This document shows, piece by piece, positions 6,756 to 15,593 of a stretch of DNA of 33,463 nt. The stretch is taken from assembly GCA_012521915.1 (NCBI GenBank), contig JAAYLM010000064.1, forward strand, positions 1-33,463, in the 5' to 3' direction. A model generated the notes under the pieces. That model had not been told where the DNA came from. It saw only the letters and a program-made list of their open reading frames with translations, and did not search any database. Origin of the DNA: Oscillospiraceae bacterium. GTDB taxonomy: Bacteria; Bacillota; Clostridia; Saccharofermentanales; UBA5734. A program made the translations under genes and the position numbers. Within the stretch, counting starts at the first letter, position 1. Each line of letters starts with the position of its first letter.

Positions 6756-8060
6756 ATGACAACCAAGGAAACAACGCCTGTCCATCTGGCTAAAAATAAT
6801 CTTGGCTTCAGCCGCGAGCCCCTTCTGGCGCCCTTTGGCTTCAAAGGCGGCTCGCTTGATGAACTCTGGCTGGTCAATAGCCAGATTGAAGACACCATAG
6901 GCCATAGCGGCTATGGCATGGCAATCCAGAGTGTACTCTGGTCAGATCCGCAGGTTTTCACCAGTTTCTCGCAGTGCGGCGGCAATGCCGCCATGCTGCT
7001 GGTGACACAAAAAGCCCTTTCGCTGATCAAAGAAATTCCTTTTACGACACCTCCGCGCATGATCGAGTCGATTCTGCCAGCGCTCTATGCCTATGCCAGT
7101 GCGCTGACCGGAATTCCTGATCTGAAAAAGACGTTCGTACTCAACGCGCTGGTCAGTGTTGATTTCGCCCTTTGGCAGCTTTATGCCCAGCAGCATCAGA
7201 TCCATCATTTTGATGAACTGGTCCAAGATTTTTCCAGTGACCTGACAGCCAGGCACAGTCACCTGGGTGTTATTCCGCTGGTCACTTACGGCATGTCTCT
7301 GGAGGAAGTCCATTCACTGGCGAAAGACGGGGTTTTCTTCTTTAAGATCAAACTTGGCCAGGACCCTGGTCAGCGGCACAGCCAGCAGGAAATGCTGGAA
7401 GCCGACAAGCAGCGTGCCCTGGATGTGCATCTGGCGCTGAAAGACTACACCACTCCTTTCACAGACAGCGGGCACATCATGTACTATTTCGACGCCAACG
7501 GCCGATATGAAAAAAAAGAGTTTATGGAGGACCTGCTCAGCTTCATGGATGTTCAGGGCATTCTGGCGCGCACACTCATTCTGGAAGAACCTTTTCCCGA
7601 AGGCATCGACATGTCCGTTATTAACCTTCCTGTGCGGATCGCGGCAGATGAAAGTGCCCACAGTCCTGAAGATGTCCGGCACCTGATTGATGATCTTGGC
7701 TATTCCGCCCTGGCGCTCAAGCCCATCGCCAAAACACTGAGCTTGTCACTGACCATGCTGGAAATAGCCATGTCGCGCGACACGCCCTGTTTCTGCGCTG
7801 ATCTCACCGTCACCCCCTACCTGTGCGACTGGAATCGCAACGTTGCCTGCCGCCTTCCGCCTTTGCCCGGTCTGAAAACAGGCATCATGGAGAGTAACGG
7901 CAGGCAGAATTACCGGAACTGGGAGGCCCTGAAAGCCGCTCATCCCCTCCCGGACGCGCCCTGGCTGGAACCGCAGAACGGACTGTATCTACTGGATGAA
8001 ACCTTTTACCGGACCAGTGGCGGCGTTCTGCTCAAGCCGCAAAACGCCCAGCTGTCCTGA
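6756..8060 (+). CDS. Enolase-superfamily enzyme, mandelate racemase/muconate lactonizing type
   Basis: A 434-residue protein with the enolase-superfamily active-site order. The KxK pair is Lys197/Lys199 in FFFKIKLG, the metal ligands are Asp246 in YYFDANG, Glu277 or Glu278 in LEEPFPEG and Asp298 in AADES, and a second base is Lys322 in LKPI. This lysine-plus-lysine layout is that of the muconate lactonizing/dipeptide epimerase-like subgroup and not the His-Asp dyad of mandelate racemase or most sugar-acid dehydratases. The enzyme should abstract a proton alpha to a carboxylate, leading to epimerisation, racemisation, cycloisomerisation or syn-dehydration. It is somewhat longer than typical members (about 370). 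GAGGT is about 11 bases before the start. It sits between the hydroxyacid dehydrogenase and a Gfo/Idh oxidoreductase. The specific substrate is unknown. Confidence 0.78.
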   Translation: MTTKETTPVHLAKNNLGFSREPLLAPFGFKGGSLDELWLVNSQIEDTIGHSGYGMAIQSVLWSDPQVFTSFSQCGGNAAMLLVTQKALSLIKEIPFTTPPRMIESILPALYAYASALTGIPDLKKTFVLNALVSVDFALWQLYAQQHQIHHFDELVQDFSSDLTARHSHLGVIPLVTYGMSLEEVHSLAKDGVFFFKIKLGQDPGQRHSQQEMLEADKQRALDVHLALKDYTTPFTDSGHIMYYFDANGRYEKKEFMEDLLSFMDVQGILARTLILEEPFPEGIDMSVINLPVRIAADESAHSPEDVRHLIDDLGYSALALKPIAKTLSLSLTMLEIAMSRDTPCFCADLTVTPYLCDWNRNVACRLPPLPGLKTGIMESNGRQNYRNWEALKAAHPLPDAPWLEPQNGLYLLDETFYRTSGGVLLKPQNAQLS

Positions 8061-8088
8061 TCAAGTTGAAACGAAAGGAAACTGAACG

Positions 8089-9117
8089 ATTCAGGCACCC
8101 CTTCAAGTAGCTATTGTCGGCTGCGGCATGGTCTCCGCGATGCATGTGCAGGCCATCCGCGCTCAGGAGAACACCCTTTTGGCCGGTGTCTATGACCATC
8201 TGCCGGAAATGGCCGCCCAGAAAGCGGTCCTATACCAAACGCGCTGTTACCCTTCCTATGAAGATTTGCTGGCCGACCCGGCGGTTGACGCGGTCGCGAT
8301 CTGTACCCCCAGTGGCCTGCATGCACAGCAGGCGCTGCAGGCGCTGGATGCCGGCAAACATGTGCTCATCGAAAAACCGATCGCCCTGAATCTGACAGAC
8401 AGCGACCGCATCTCAGAAAAGGTGCGCGAGAAAAAACTACTGGTCAGTGTGGTCAGCCAGCTGCGTTTCAGCCAGGCTGTCATTGAGACAAAAAAGGATC
8501 TTGAAGCCGGCCGGCTCGGCCGGATCGTCTCGGCTGACCTCTATATGAAATACCACCGCCCCCAGTCCTACTATGACCAGACCGGCTGGCGCGGCACCTT
8601 TGCGATGGACGGCGGCGGCGCCCTGATGAACCAGGGCATTCATGGTGTTGACCTGCTAAGCTATCTGCTCGGTCCCCTGCATAGCATCACCGCCCATGCC
8701 CGTACACTCACCCGTCAGATCGAAGTTGAAGACACGCTGGCTGCCGTTGTCTCTTTCAGATCCGGCGCGCTTGGCGTTATACAGGCGACGACCAGCGTTT
8801 TTCCCGGATTCCCGCGTCGCCTGGAGATCAATGGTGACAAGGGTTCGATCATGATCGTGGAAGACACCGTCACGCGCCGCGTCATCCTGGGTGAGCCGGA
8901 GATGGAAGAAGCCGGTCCTGACAGCCGCCACCAGGGGCACAACAACCCCATGCAGATCAGCGCGGCAGGCCATATCGCCCAATACAAGAATTTTCTGGCC
9001 GCAATCCGCAAGGAAGCGCCGTTGCTGGTCGATGACCAGGATGGCCGTCGTGCACTGGAGATTATTGTCAAAGCCTATGAATCATCCCGGGACAACCGGA
9101 TCGTTTATTTCCCTTAG
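8089..9117 (+). CDS. Gfo/Idh/MocA-family oxidoreductase, apparent ATT start
   Basis: About 342 residues. The Rossmann strand and loop (VAIVGCGMVSAMH), EKP (Glu95-Lys96-Pro97) and the conserved helix NQGIHGVDLLSYLLG are all present, so this is an NAD(P)-dependent sugar- or cyclitol-type dehydrogenase. The first ATG in frame (8128) falls inside the GxGxxx loop and would delete the first beta strand, so it cannot be the real start. Upstream the frame holds TGA (8083-8085), then ACG, then ATT at 8089. AAGGAA lies exactly 8 bases before that ATT, giving the usual family N-terminus. I therefore place the start at ATT; a sequencing error in an ATG is the main alternative. It follows the enolase-superfamily gene by 28 bases within the operon. 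Confidence 0.85.
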   Translation: MQAPLQVAIVGCGMVSAMHVQAIRAQENTLLAGVYDHLPEMAAQKAVLYQTRCYPSYEDLLADPAVDAVAICTPSGLHAQQALQALDAGKHVLIEKPIALNLTDSDRISEKVREKKLLVSVVSQLRFSQAVIETKKDLEAGRLGRIVSADLYMKYHRPQSYYDQTGWRGTFAMDGGGALMNQGIHGVDLLSYLLGPLHSITAHARTLTRQIEVEDTLAAVVSFRSGALGVIQATTSVFPGFPRRLEINGDKGSIMIVEDTVTRRVILGEPEMEEAGPDSRHQGHNNPMQISAAGHIAQYKNFLAAIRKEAPLLVDDQDGRRALEIIVKAYESSRDNRIVYFP

Positions 9118-9126
9118 AGGATACGT

Positions 9127-9177
9127 ATGGCAATGAACGCCTTTCCAGATGCCGCACAGCAAGCGCTGCGTGAATGA
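9127..9177 (+). CDS. Possible 16-residue mini-ORF between Gfo/Idh and nitrilase genes
   Basis: ATG at 9127 with GAGG about 6 bases upstream opens a 16-codon frame, MAMNAFPDAAQQALRE, ending in TGA at 9175-9177. The stop is 15 bases before the nitrilase-type gene and abuts its ribosome binding site, so ribosomes ending here could feed the next start. It could equally be the remnant of a decayed gene or chance. I recognise no family. Confidence 0.22.
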   Translation: MAMNAFPDAAQQALRE

Positions 9178-9192
9178 TAGGAGGAAGAAAAC

Positions 9193-10137
9193 ATGGCAAG
9201 GTATGTCAAGGTTGGTGTCGTAGCCCCCAGGCCGCTTGATCTGAATCCACAGCAGGATATGAACGCCTGTGTGGACGAGATGATCGCTTTCTGGGATTCC
9301 TGGCTGGAGCACGTGCTCTGTGATCGGCCGGATCTGGTTGTATTGCCGGAGGTCTGTGATCGTCCGGGCAATTTCAGCAAGGATCAACAGAAGGCCTTCT
9401 ACATGGCCCGCGGCGATCGCATCCGCGACCATTTTTGCGCAGTCGCCAAAACGCAAAACTGCAACATCGCTTATTCAGCTGACCGCATCATGCCAGACGG
9501 AACATGGCGCAATTCCATCCAGTTTATCAACCGCCAGGGTGGCCTCGACGGCGTATACAACAAAAACCATGTAACGCTTGGCGAATTCTATGATTACAAC
9601 ATTCTGTACGGTAAAGAAGCACCCGTGATCAAGACGGATGTCGGCACGGTGGGCGGCGTCATCTGCTTTGACTTGAACTTTCAGGAACTGCGGGAAAAAT
9701 ACATGCGCAACAGACCGGAAATGCTGGTTTTCACATCAGTGTACCATGGCGGCCTGATGCAGAATTACTGGGCTTATGCCTGCAAAGCATATTTTATCGG
9801 TTGTGTGTCCAATGACCAGTGTACCGTGATCAGTCCGACCGGTGACCTGATCGCCCAGTCAACCAACTACTATCCATTCGTGACAGCCGACATCAACCTT
9901 GATTACCGGATTGTCCACATCGACTACAACCGGGAAAAATTTCCCGCGCTCAAGCAGAAGTACGGCTCAAGAGTCAAAATCCATGACCCCGGCCACCTTG
10001 GTTGCGTGCTGATCTCCAGTGAGTGTGACGATCTCAGCATTGATGAGGTGATTGCCGACTTCGGGTTGGAGCTTTGGGACGACTATTACGCACGCGCACT
10101 GGCCGACCGGCACACAGCCGGGCATATTGAACCCTGA
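9193..10137 (+). CDS. Carbon-nitrogen hydrolase, nitrilase superfamily
   Basis: A 314-residue protein with the Glu-Lys-Cys triad of the nitrilase superfamily: Glu53 in LPEVCD, Lys124 in YNKNHVT, and Cys158 in GGVICFDLNF, plus Glu131 after the lysine, which many family members also keep. The superfamily cleaves nitriles, amides, carbamoyl groups or N-acyl bonds through a thioester intermediate. The context among dehydrogenases and lyases points to an amidase or carbamoylase step that releases ammonia, but the substrate is not shown by sequence. AGGAGG lies about 8 bases before the ATG. It is cytoplasmic, with no signal peptide. It is the only clear C-N hydrolase in this operon. Confidence 0.87.
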   Translation: MARYVKVGVVAPRPLDLNPQQDMNACVDEMIAFWDSWLEHVLCDRPDLVVLPEVCDRPGNFSKDQQKAFYMARGDRIRDHFCAVAKTQNCNIAYSADRIMPDGTWRNSIQFINRQGGLDGVYNKNHVTLGEFYDYNILYGKEAPVIKTDVGTVGGVICFDLNFQELREKYMRNRPEMLVFTSVYHGGLMQNYWAYACKAYFIGCVSNDQCTVISPTGDLIAQSTNYYPFVTADINLDYRIVHIDYNREKFPALKQKYGSRVKIHDPGHLGCVLISSECDDLSIDEVIADFGLELWDDYYARALADRHTAGHIEP

Positions 10138-10230
10138 CCCGAAAAGCCAAAGGCTGCGGTGCAGTCGTCAGAGCATGCCTGAACAAGAACCCATCCAGAC
10201 GCCCATAACATGAAATTGGAGGACAATCAA

Positions 10231-11244
10231 ATGCCGCAAAAAGCAAAAATTGGTGTCATCGGATGCGGCAGCATGGCCAACAGCTGCCATCTGCCCAGTC
10301 TGTCGGAAATCGAAAACTGTGAACTCACAGCGCTGTGCGACTTGATCGAGGAAAAAGTCAACAAAGCGGGTGAGCGTTTCAATGTCAACAAACGATACAC
10401 ATCCCATCTGCAGATGCTGGCTCAGGAGAATCTGGATGGCGTGGTCTGCCTGGTGGAACCGGACCGGATGTATCGCGTTGTTTACGACTGCCTGAACGCC
10501 GGGGTGCATGCCATGATGGAAAAACCGGCGGGTATCAATGCCTATCAGGCTGATTCGCTGGCCAGAACATCAGAGAAAACCGGAAAAATGCTGGCCGTTG
10601 CCATGAACCGCCGGCATATCCCCCTGGTTCAGCTGGTCATGAAAAAAATGCGTGAACTAACCCCCATCAATCAGGTTGACGGTGTCTTCATCAAGAGCAG
10701 CGATATTGCCGACAGCTGGCATTACATGAATGCCTATGTCTCCGATATCATCCATGCCGTCGACCTGGTCCGCTATCTGGCCGGATCAGAGCCCGAGAAG
10801 GTCGCCACAGTGACGGCCTGCAATGACAGCCCGGTTGATAACGCCTGGAGCAGCGTGATCCGCTTTGCCAACGGCGTCACAGGAACTTTGAAAGCCAATT
10901 ACCGGACTGGCGGACGTGTCCACAGTTTTGAGATCCACGGACCTAAGGCCAGTGCTTTCATTAACCTCGGATTTGGCAGTGTGGCGTGCAACGCGACCAT
11001 CCTGCACGCTTCCGGGGAAAGTATCTACTCATTGGCAGCTGCCGGCGTTCAGGGTCCAAACCGTGAAAAAATCGACGGTATGGCTCTAGCGGGCAGTAAT
11101 CAGTATTATCAGCATTCAGGCTTCAAACAGGAGAATATGGATTTCATCAACGCGATCTTAACCGGCCGGGAGCCCCTCTGCCCCATCGCGGACGCGGCTA
11201 AAAGCATGCATATGGCGGAAATGATGCTGGAGAACACAATTTAA
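10231..11244 (+). CDS. Gfo/Idh/MocA-family oxidoreductase, second copy in operon
   Basis: A 337-residue protein from the ATG at 10231, chosen over an in-frame ATG at 10210 because GGAGG falls between the two, 8 bases before the later one, and because the Rossmann strand IGVIGCGSMANSCH then begins at the usual distance. The EKP motif is Glu97-Lys98-Pro99, and the HAVDLVRYLAG helix carries the conserved His and Asp of the active site. It is NAD(P)-dependent and probably acts on a sugar, cyclitol or derivative. It is clearly diverged from the other Gfo/Idh gene 1.1 kb upstream, so the two are likely to catalyse different steps, for example an oxidation and a later reduction. It lies immediately before the first glycyl radical enzyme, with a 24-base gap. 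Confidence 0.87.
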   Translation: MPQKAKIGVIGCGSMANSCHLPSLSEIENCELTALCDLIEEKVNKAGERFNVNKRYTSHLQMLAQENLDGVVCLVEPDRMYRVVYDCLNAGVHAMMEKPAGINAYQADSLARTSEKTGKMLAVAMNRRHIPLVQLVMKKMRELTPINQVDGVFIKSSDIADSWHYMNAYVSDIIHAVDLVRYLAGSEPEKVATVTACNDSPVDNAWSSVIRFANGVTGTLKANYRTGGRVHSFEIHGPKASAFINLGFGSVACNATILHASGESIYSLAAAGVQGPNREKIDGMALAGSNQYYQHSGFKQENMDFINAILTGREPLCPIADAAKSMHMAEMMLENTI

Positions 11245-11268
11245 GCCAGTTTCCCAGGGGAGGCGTTT

Positions 11269-13434
11269 ATGCAAGCGGAACAGGGATACAGCCGGACGAT
11301 ACCGTGGACTGAGCGTGTCGCAACACTGCGCCTGCGCTGCCTGGAACGCAAAGATCCGGCGGCAGATGGCAGAAATCTTTTACAGAACCGGCCTGACTAT
11401 GTGGCTGTCTGTGACGCGCAGGCCCTTGCGGACAGTGTTTGCGTGCAATCATGGCAGCGCCGCGCAGGTCTGCGCACCCGGGCCAGGCTTTTAGCCTTGC
11501 CATTCGCTGTCGATGAGCTGGAGTTGCTGGCTGGACGCCCGGATTTCGCCGACATGGCGGTTTCCACAGATCAGCTGGAAGCAGCGCGCAAGGTCCTGGC
11601 CAACCGGAAAACACCAGGCGGGCAGACAGGACATTGCGCGCTCCATCTGGAACCTTTGTTTTCCGGCGGTATCAAGGGTGTTCACAGGCGTATTGAAAAT
11701 CGTCTGCAGAATGCCACAGATGAAGAAGCCGATACCCTGCGCGCTTATCTTGACGCCCTGGACGGCCTGTCCATCATGATCCGCCACGCCGGGGCAACGG
11801 CTTCGAAAGCGCTTGTTCACGCAGCGGACTGGCGCCGTGCTGAACTGGCAATCATGAAAACAAGCTGTGACTGGATCAGTCTGAATCCACCCCGCTCTTT
11901 CCGCGAGGCGATCCAGCTTCTGTGGCTTGTCAATCTGGCAGTCGAATACGGCGATAACGCCGGACTGATCTGCCCGGGTCGCCTGGACCGCACCCTCAGG
12001 CCCTTCTATGATGCCGACATAGCAGCCGGCCGGCTTAACCGCCCTGATGCCCTTATGCTCATTGAAAGCCTCTACCTGCTGATCAACCATTTTGTTGCGG
12101 ACGGCCTGGCCGTTGCCGTCATGGTGGGCGGCACGGATGAAAATGGCGCTGACACAACGCATGAACTGTCCTTCCTTTGCCTGGAGGCTCTGCGGCGCAC
12201 ACGCCTTGTCTACCCGACGGTCGGCGTTTGCTGGCATCCGCAAACGCCACCGGCACTGACAAAATTGGCTACAGAGCTGATCGCGTCAGGATTGGCCACC
12301 CCGGCCTTTTTCAATGATCCCGTCATTCGACGCGGTCTTGAGTGTTATGGCATCCCACAGGCAGAATCCGGTCATTACATCAACTCAACCTGTGTGGAAA
12401 TAACCCCAATCGGCCGCAGTAATGTCTGGGTGGCTTCGCCCTATTTCAGCCTGTGCCAGCTTTTGCTGGATGAAATAGCAGAACAAGCTGAGGCGCAGCA
12501 GCCTGTGTCTGATTTCCAGACCTTCATGCAGCATTATTTCAGCCGGCTGGCCAGCCAGATCAGCCAGGCCGTGCTAGAGCAGCAGACATTGCGCGCGGAA
12601 AGGCATGAATATGGACGCAAGCCGTTACAAAGCGTCTTTACGCGGGACTGCATCAGCCGGGCTAGTGATATCGACGCCGGCGGTGCCCTGACCAACTGGG
12701 TCGAGTGTTCTTTTGTTGGCCTGGCCAATCTGGTCGATTCCCTGGCTGTGATCCGCGCAGAAATTTTCCAGAAAGGTTCCTACAGTTTTACCACCCTCAA
12801 GGATCTGCTGGACAGAGATTTCACCGATCATGAAGACATCCGCCAGCGCTTTCTCAACGAGCACCCCAAATACGGCAATGCTATACCCGCTGTTGATGAT
12901 TTAGTAGCCACCACAGCGCAGGTCCTGCAGCAGGCGTGCGCCAGACACCGGCTGCCACCTGACCGATCACCCTTCATCCCTGGTACTTTTTGCTGGATTA
13001 TGCATGAACGGCTGGGTTCCCAGTGCGGGGCGACACCGGATGGTCGCCGCCGGGGCATGCCTTTCGCGGATGGAGGTGGCCCGGCACAAGGGCGGGATCA
13101 GTCCGGCCCGACCCGTTCCATCCTCTCAACGACGTCCTGGGACCATCATCACCTGATCGGCGGTCTGGCTTATAATATGAAGTTTTCCAGCAGCCTTTTC
13201 ACATCACAAGCAGCCATTGACAGCCTGCACGATCTCATCTTGACCTACCTCAGCCGGGGCGGTTTCGAGACACAGATCAATGTGGTCAGCCGGGAGCGGC
13301 TGGAAGACGCAGAGAAGCATCCGGAGCGCCACCGTGATCTGGTTGTGCGGATCGGCGGCTATACGGACTATTTCACGCGCCTGTCACCGGAAATGCGGCG
13401 TGAAATCATAAACCGGACGGACCATGCACGCTAA
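11269..13434 (+). CDS. Glycyl radical enzyme 1, pyruvate formate-lyase-like, possible eliminase type
   Basis: A 721-residue glycyl radical enzyme. The C-terminal glycyl radical loop reads VVRIGGYTDYF with Gly697 as the expected radical site. The cysteine loop is NSTCVEITP with Cys375 and Glu377. Cys-x-Glu is the mark of eliminase-type members (diol and glycerol dehydratases, choline lyase, isethionate lyase, hydroxyproline dehydratase); pyruvate formate-lyase has Cys-Cys. The residue before the cysteine is usually Gly and is Thr374 here, which is unusual. The protein is shorter than typical members (about 750-850). GGGAGG lies 6 bases before the ATG. It needs post-translational activation, presumably by the activase two genes downstream. 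Predicted role: radical elimination, or C-C or C-heteroatom cleavage, on an unidentified substrate, strictly anaerobically. Confidence 0.88.
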   Translation: MQAEQGYSRTIPWTERVATLRLRCLERKDPAADGRNLLQNRPDYVAVCDAQALADSVCVQSWQRRAGLRTRARLLALPFAVDELELLAGRPDFADMAVSTDQLEAARKVLANRKTPGGQTGHCALHLEPLFSGGIKGVHRRIENRLQNATDEEADTLRAYLDALDGLSIMIRHAGATASKALVHAADWRRAELAIMKTSCDWISLNPPRSFREAIQLLWLVNLAVEYGDNAGLICPGRLDRTLRPFYDADIAAGRLNRPDALMLIESLYLLINHFVADGLAVAVMVGGTDENGADTTHELSFLCLEALRRTRLVYPTVGVCWHPQTPPALTKLATELIASGLATPAFFNDPVIRRGLECYGIPQAESGHYINSTCVEITPIGRSNVWVASPYFSLCQLLLDEIAEQAEAQQPVSDFQTFMQHYFSRLASQISQAVLEQQTLRAERHEYGRKPLQSVFTRDCISRASDIDAGGALTNWVECSFVGLANLVDSLAVIRAEIFQKGSYSFTTLKDLLDRDFTDHEDIRQRFLNEHPKYGNAIPAVDDLVATTAQVLQQACARHRLPPDRSPFIPGTFCWIMHERLGSQCGATPDGRRRGMPFADGGGPAQGRDQSGPTRSILSTTSWDHHHLIGGLAYNMKFSSSLFTSQAAIDSLHDLILTYLSRGGFETQINVVSRERLEDAEKHPERHRDLVVRIGGYTDYFTRLSPEMRREIINRTDHAR

Positions 13435-13475
13435 AAAGTGCTGTCATCCTGATCCGTGGAGGTGACGCAGGATAT

Positions 13476-15584
13476 ATGCCGGAATTAGATGCCACAATAT
13501 TGCTTGCTGCCAGCGAGCCCTTTGCCGCCGGTTTGTGCGAGCGGCTAAGCGCACTGCCCGTGGAGCGGTTCGCCCATGCATGGCGACGCTGGCTGGAACA
13601 CACGCCTTTGCCGTCATATGATGGTTCTTCCCTATACCCCTGCGGTAAAAATCTGCCGGACCATACACGGCAAGGTGTTCTCCCCAATTATTCATTTACT
13701 TTCAGCTGGGATCGGAATGTACTGAACACCAAAGCAGCTGAGCATCCTGAACTAGCCGGGCAGATGAAAGCCTTGGCCGATCTTATGGCAGAAGAAGAGG
13801 CCTGCATACCCAGAAAAAACCAGCGGCATACTGTGGGCGGGAACGCTTACACCCATGCCATTCCAAATTATGACAGGGTTTTACGCGAGGGTCTGGCGTC
13901 TTATGCCGAACGGGCAGAAGCAGGCCTGCGTGTCGCATCAGATCCAGAAACAAAAGCTTTTTATACCGGTATGCTCGATCTGCTGGATGGCATTCGCGTC
14001 TGGCATGCCCGCCTGATCAGGCAGGTCCAGCAGTACACTGCTTCCAGTTCCTGGAAAGACCGGCTGCTGGCCGCGCTGGAGCAGGTGCCTTTTCATCCTG
14101 CCCGCAGTTTCTACGAGGCCTTGGTCGCCTACAATGTCGTCTACTATCTGGATGGTTGCGATAACCCGGGACGAATGGATCAAGTTCTGCATCCCTACTT
14201 CAACAACGGCCACGATCAGGAAGATGCCTGGCAGACGTTGAGCAATTTCGCCGACAATGTCAGTGCCAACAATGGCTGGAGCATGGCTCTGGGCGGAACA
14301 ACAGCCGACGGACAGCCGGCTTACAACGATTTGACCCGTCTAATCCTGCTGGCCATGCGCGGTCGTTTCCGCCCCAGTATCGAACTGCGCGTGCGCCATG
14401 ATATGCCTGGAGAAATCTGGGACGCCGCTGCAGAGGCGCTGGCTTCAGGTAACGGACAGCCGGCTTTTTATCACGAAGAAGCTTATCTCGCCGGATTAAA
14501 TGATGCACAGCTGGGCATCAGCGCGTCTGACCTTGTCCGCTGGAACGGAGGCGGCTGTACCGAAACCATGATCCACGGCTGTTCCAACGTCGGCTCTCTG
14601 GATGCCGGCTTCAACTTACCGCTCATCCTGGCAGATTCCCTGGCAAAAAACCTGCGCGATGGCACAACGTTCGACAATATCATGACCGCCTTTCTGCAAG
14701 ATCTGCACCGGGAGATCCATACGGCTTTATCTTTGCTCAATGAACATCTCGCAGCCCGGGCACGGCATCGCAGCCAACCGATGCGTTCACTTCTGATTGA
14801 TGATTGCCTTGAACGCGGCCGCGACTTTAACGCAGGCGGAGCCCGCTACAACTGGTCAGTCGTCAATGTGGCCGGCCTTGCCGATGTCGCTGATGCCCTG
14901 GAGGCTTTACGGGTAGCGGTCTACGAAGAGCATCTGCTTACGCCCGGGGCAATGCAGGCCGTAATGGCAAATAATTTCGCCGATCATCAGGCTTTGCGCC
15001 AGCGATTGCTGGCCTGCGCGAAATTCGGCAACGATGAGCCTTCTGTGGATGCGCTGGCTGTGCTTGTGGCAACAGCGGTTTATGACGCGATAGCCGCGGT
15101 ACCCTGCGTGCGGGGTGGCAAATTCCTGCCGTCGCATATCATGTTTGAAACCTTCGCCACAGCCGGTATACCGGTTGGCGCCTTGCCGGATGGCCGGCTG
15201 GCCGGAACACCACTGTCTGACAGCGTCGGTCCCGTACAGGGACGCGACCGCAAAGGGCCGACCGCGATGCTGCGCAGCGTAACCCGCCTTCCTTTGCGAC
15301 GGGCGATTGGCACACCGGTGCTGAACCTGCGTCTGGCAAAAGCCACTTTAAACAGCAATCCGGGCCGGCAGCGCTTCAAACAGCTGACCGAAGCCTATTT
15401 CGCCATGGGCGGCCTGCAAATCCAATATTCCCTGCTGGATCGCGAAGAACTGGAAGATGCCTTGGTCAATCCGCACAAGCATGAGGATCTGATCGTTCGC
15501 ATCGGCGGTTACGCAACGTACTTCAACAGGTTGACACCGGAACTGAAACGTGAAGTCATTATAAGGACGGAACACGTTGTATAG
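13476..15584 (+). CDS. Glycyl radical enzyme 2, pyruvate formate-lyase-like, possible eliminase type
   Basis: A 702-residue glycyl radical enzyme, different from its upstream neighbour. The radical loop is IVRIGGYATYF with Gly678. The cysteine loop is WNGGGCTETMIHGC with Cys361 and Glu363, so the Gly-Cys-x-Glu eliminase pattern is kept with Thr in the middle; a second cysteine (369) follows eight residues later. GGAGG lies about 14 bases before the ATG, with a weaker AGGAT nearer. It starts 41 bases after enzyme 1 ends, and the activase starts 9 bases after it ends. Both glycyl radical enzymes appear complete, so this is not a split or decaying gene. They may act on successive intermediates or form a mixed dimer; the sequence does not say which. 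The substrate is unknown. Confidence 0.88.
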   Translation: MPELDATILLAASEPFAAGLCERLSALPVERFAHAWRRWLEHTPLPSYDGSSLYPCGKNLPDHTRQGVLPNYSFTFSWDRNVLNTKAAEHPELAGQMKALADLMAEEEACIPRKNQRHTVGGNAYTHAIPNYDRVLREGLASYAERAEAGLRVASDPETKAFYTGMLDLLDGIRVWHARLIRQVQQYTASSSWKDRLLAALEQVPFHPARSFYEALVAYNVVYYLDGCDNPGRMDQVLHPYFNNGHDQEDAWQTLSNFADNVSANNGWSMALGGTTADGQPAYNDLTRLILLAMRGRFRPSIELRVRHDMPGEIWDAAAEALASGNGQPAFYHEEAYLAGLNDAQLGISASDLVRWNGGGCTETMIHGCSNVGSLDAGFNLPLILADSLAKNLRDGTTFDNIMTAFLQDLHREIHTALSLLNEHLAARARHRSQPMRSLLIDDCLERGRDFNAGGARYNWSVVNVAGLADVADALEALRVAVYEEHLLTPGAMQAVMANNFADHQALRQRLLACAKFGNDEPSVDALAVLVATAVYDAIAAVPCVRGGKFLPSHIMFETFATAGIPVGALPDGRLAGTPLSDSVGPVQGRDRKGPTAMLRSVTRLPLRRAIGTPVLNLRLAKATLNSNPGRQRFKQLTEAYFAMGGLQIQYSLLDREELEDALVNPHKHEDLIVRIGGYATYFNRLTPELKREVIIRTEHVV

Positions 15585-15593
15585 GAGCCGCAC

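Noticed and set aside
5705-6898. 397-codon ORF antisense to the hydroxyacid dehydrogenase
   Set aside because: The plus strand encodes a complete enzyme with its catalytic triad; the antisense product has low-complexity Arg/Gly/Gln-rich sequence without motifs.
11491-12243. 250-codon ORF antisense to glycyl radical enzyme 1
   Set aside because: Shadow of a gene with clear radical and cysteine loops on the plus strand.
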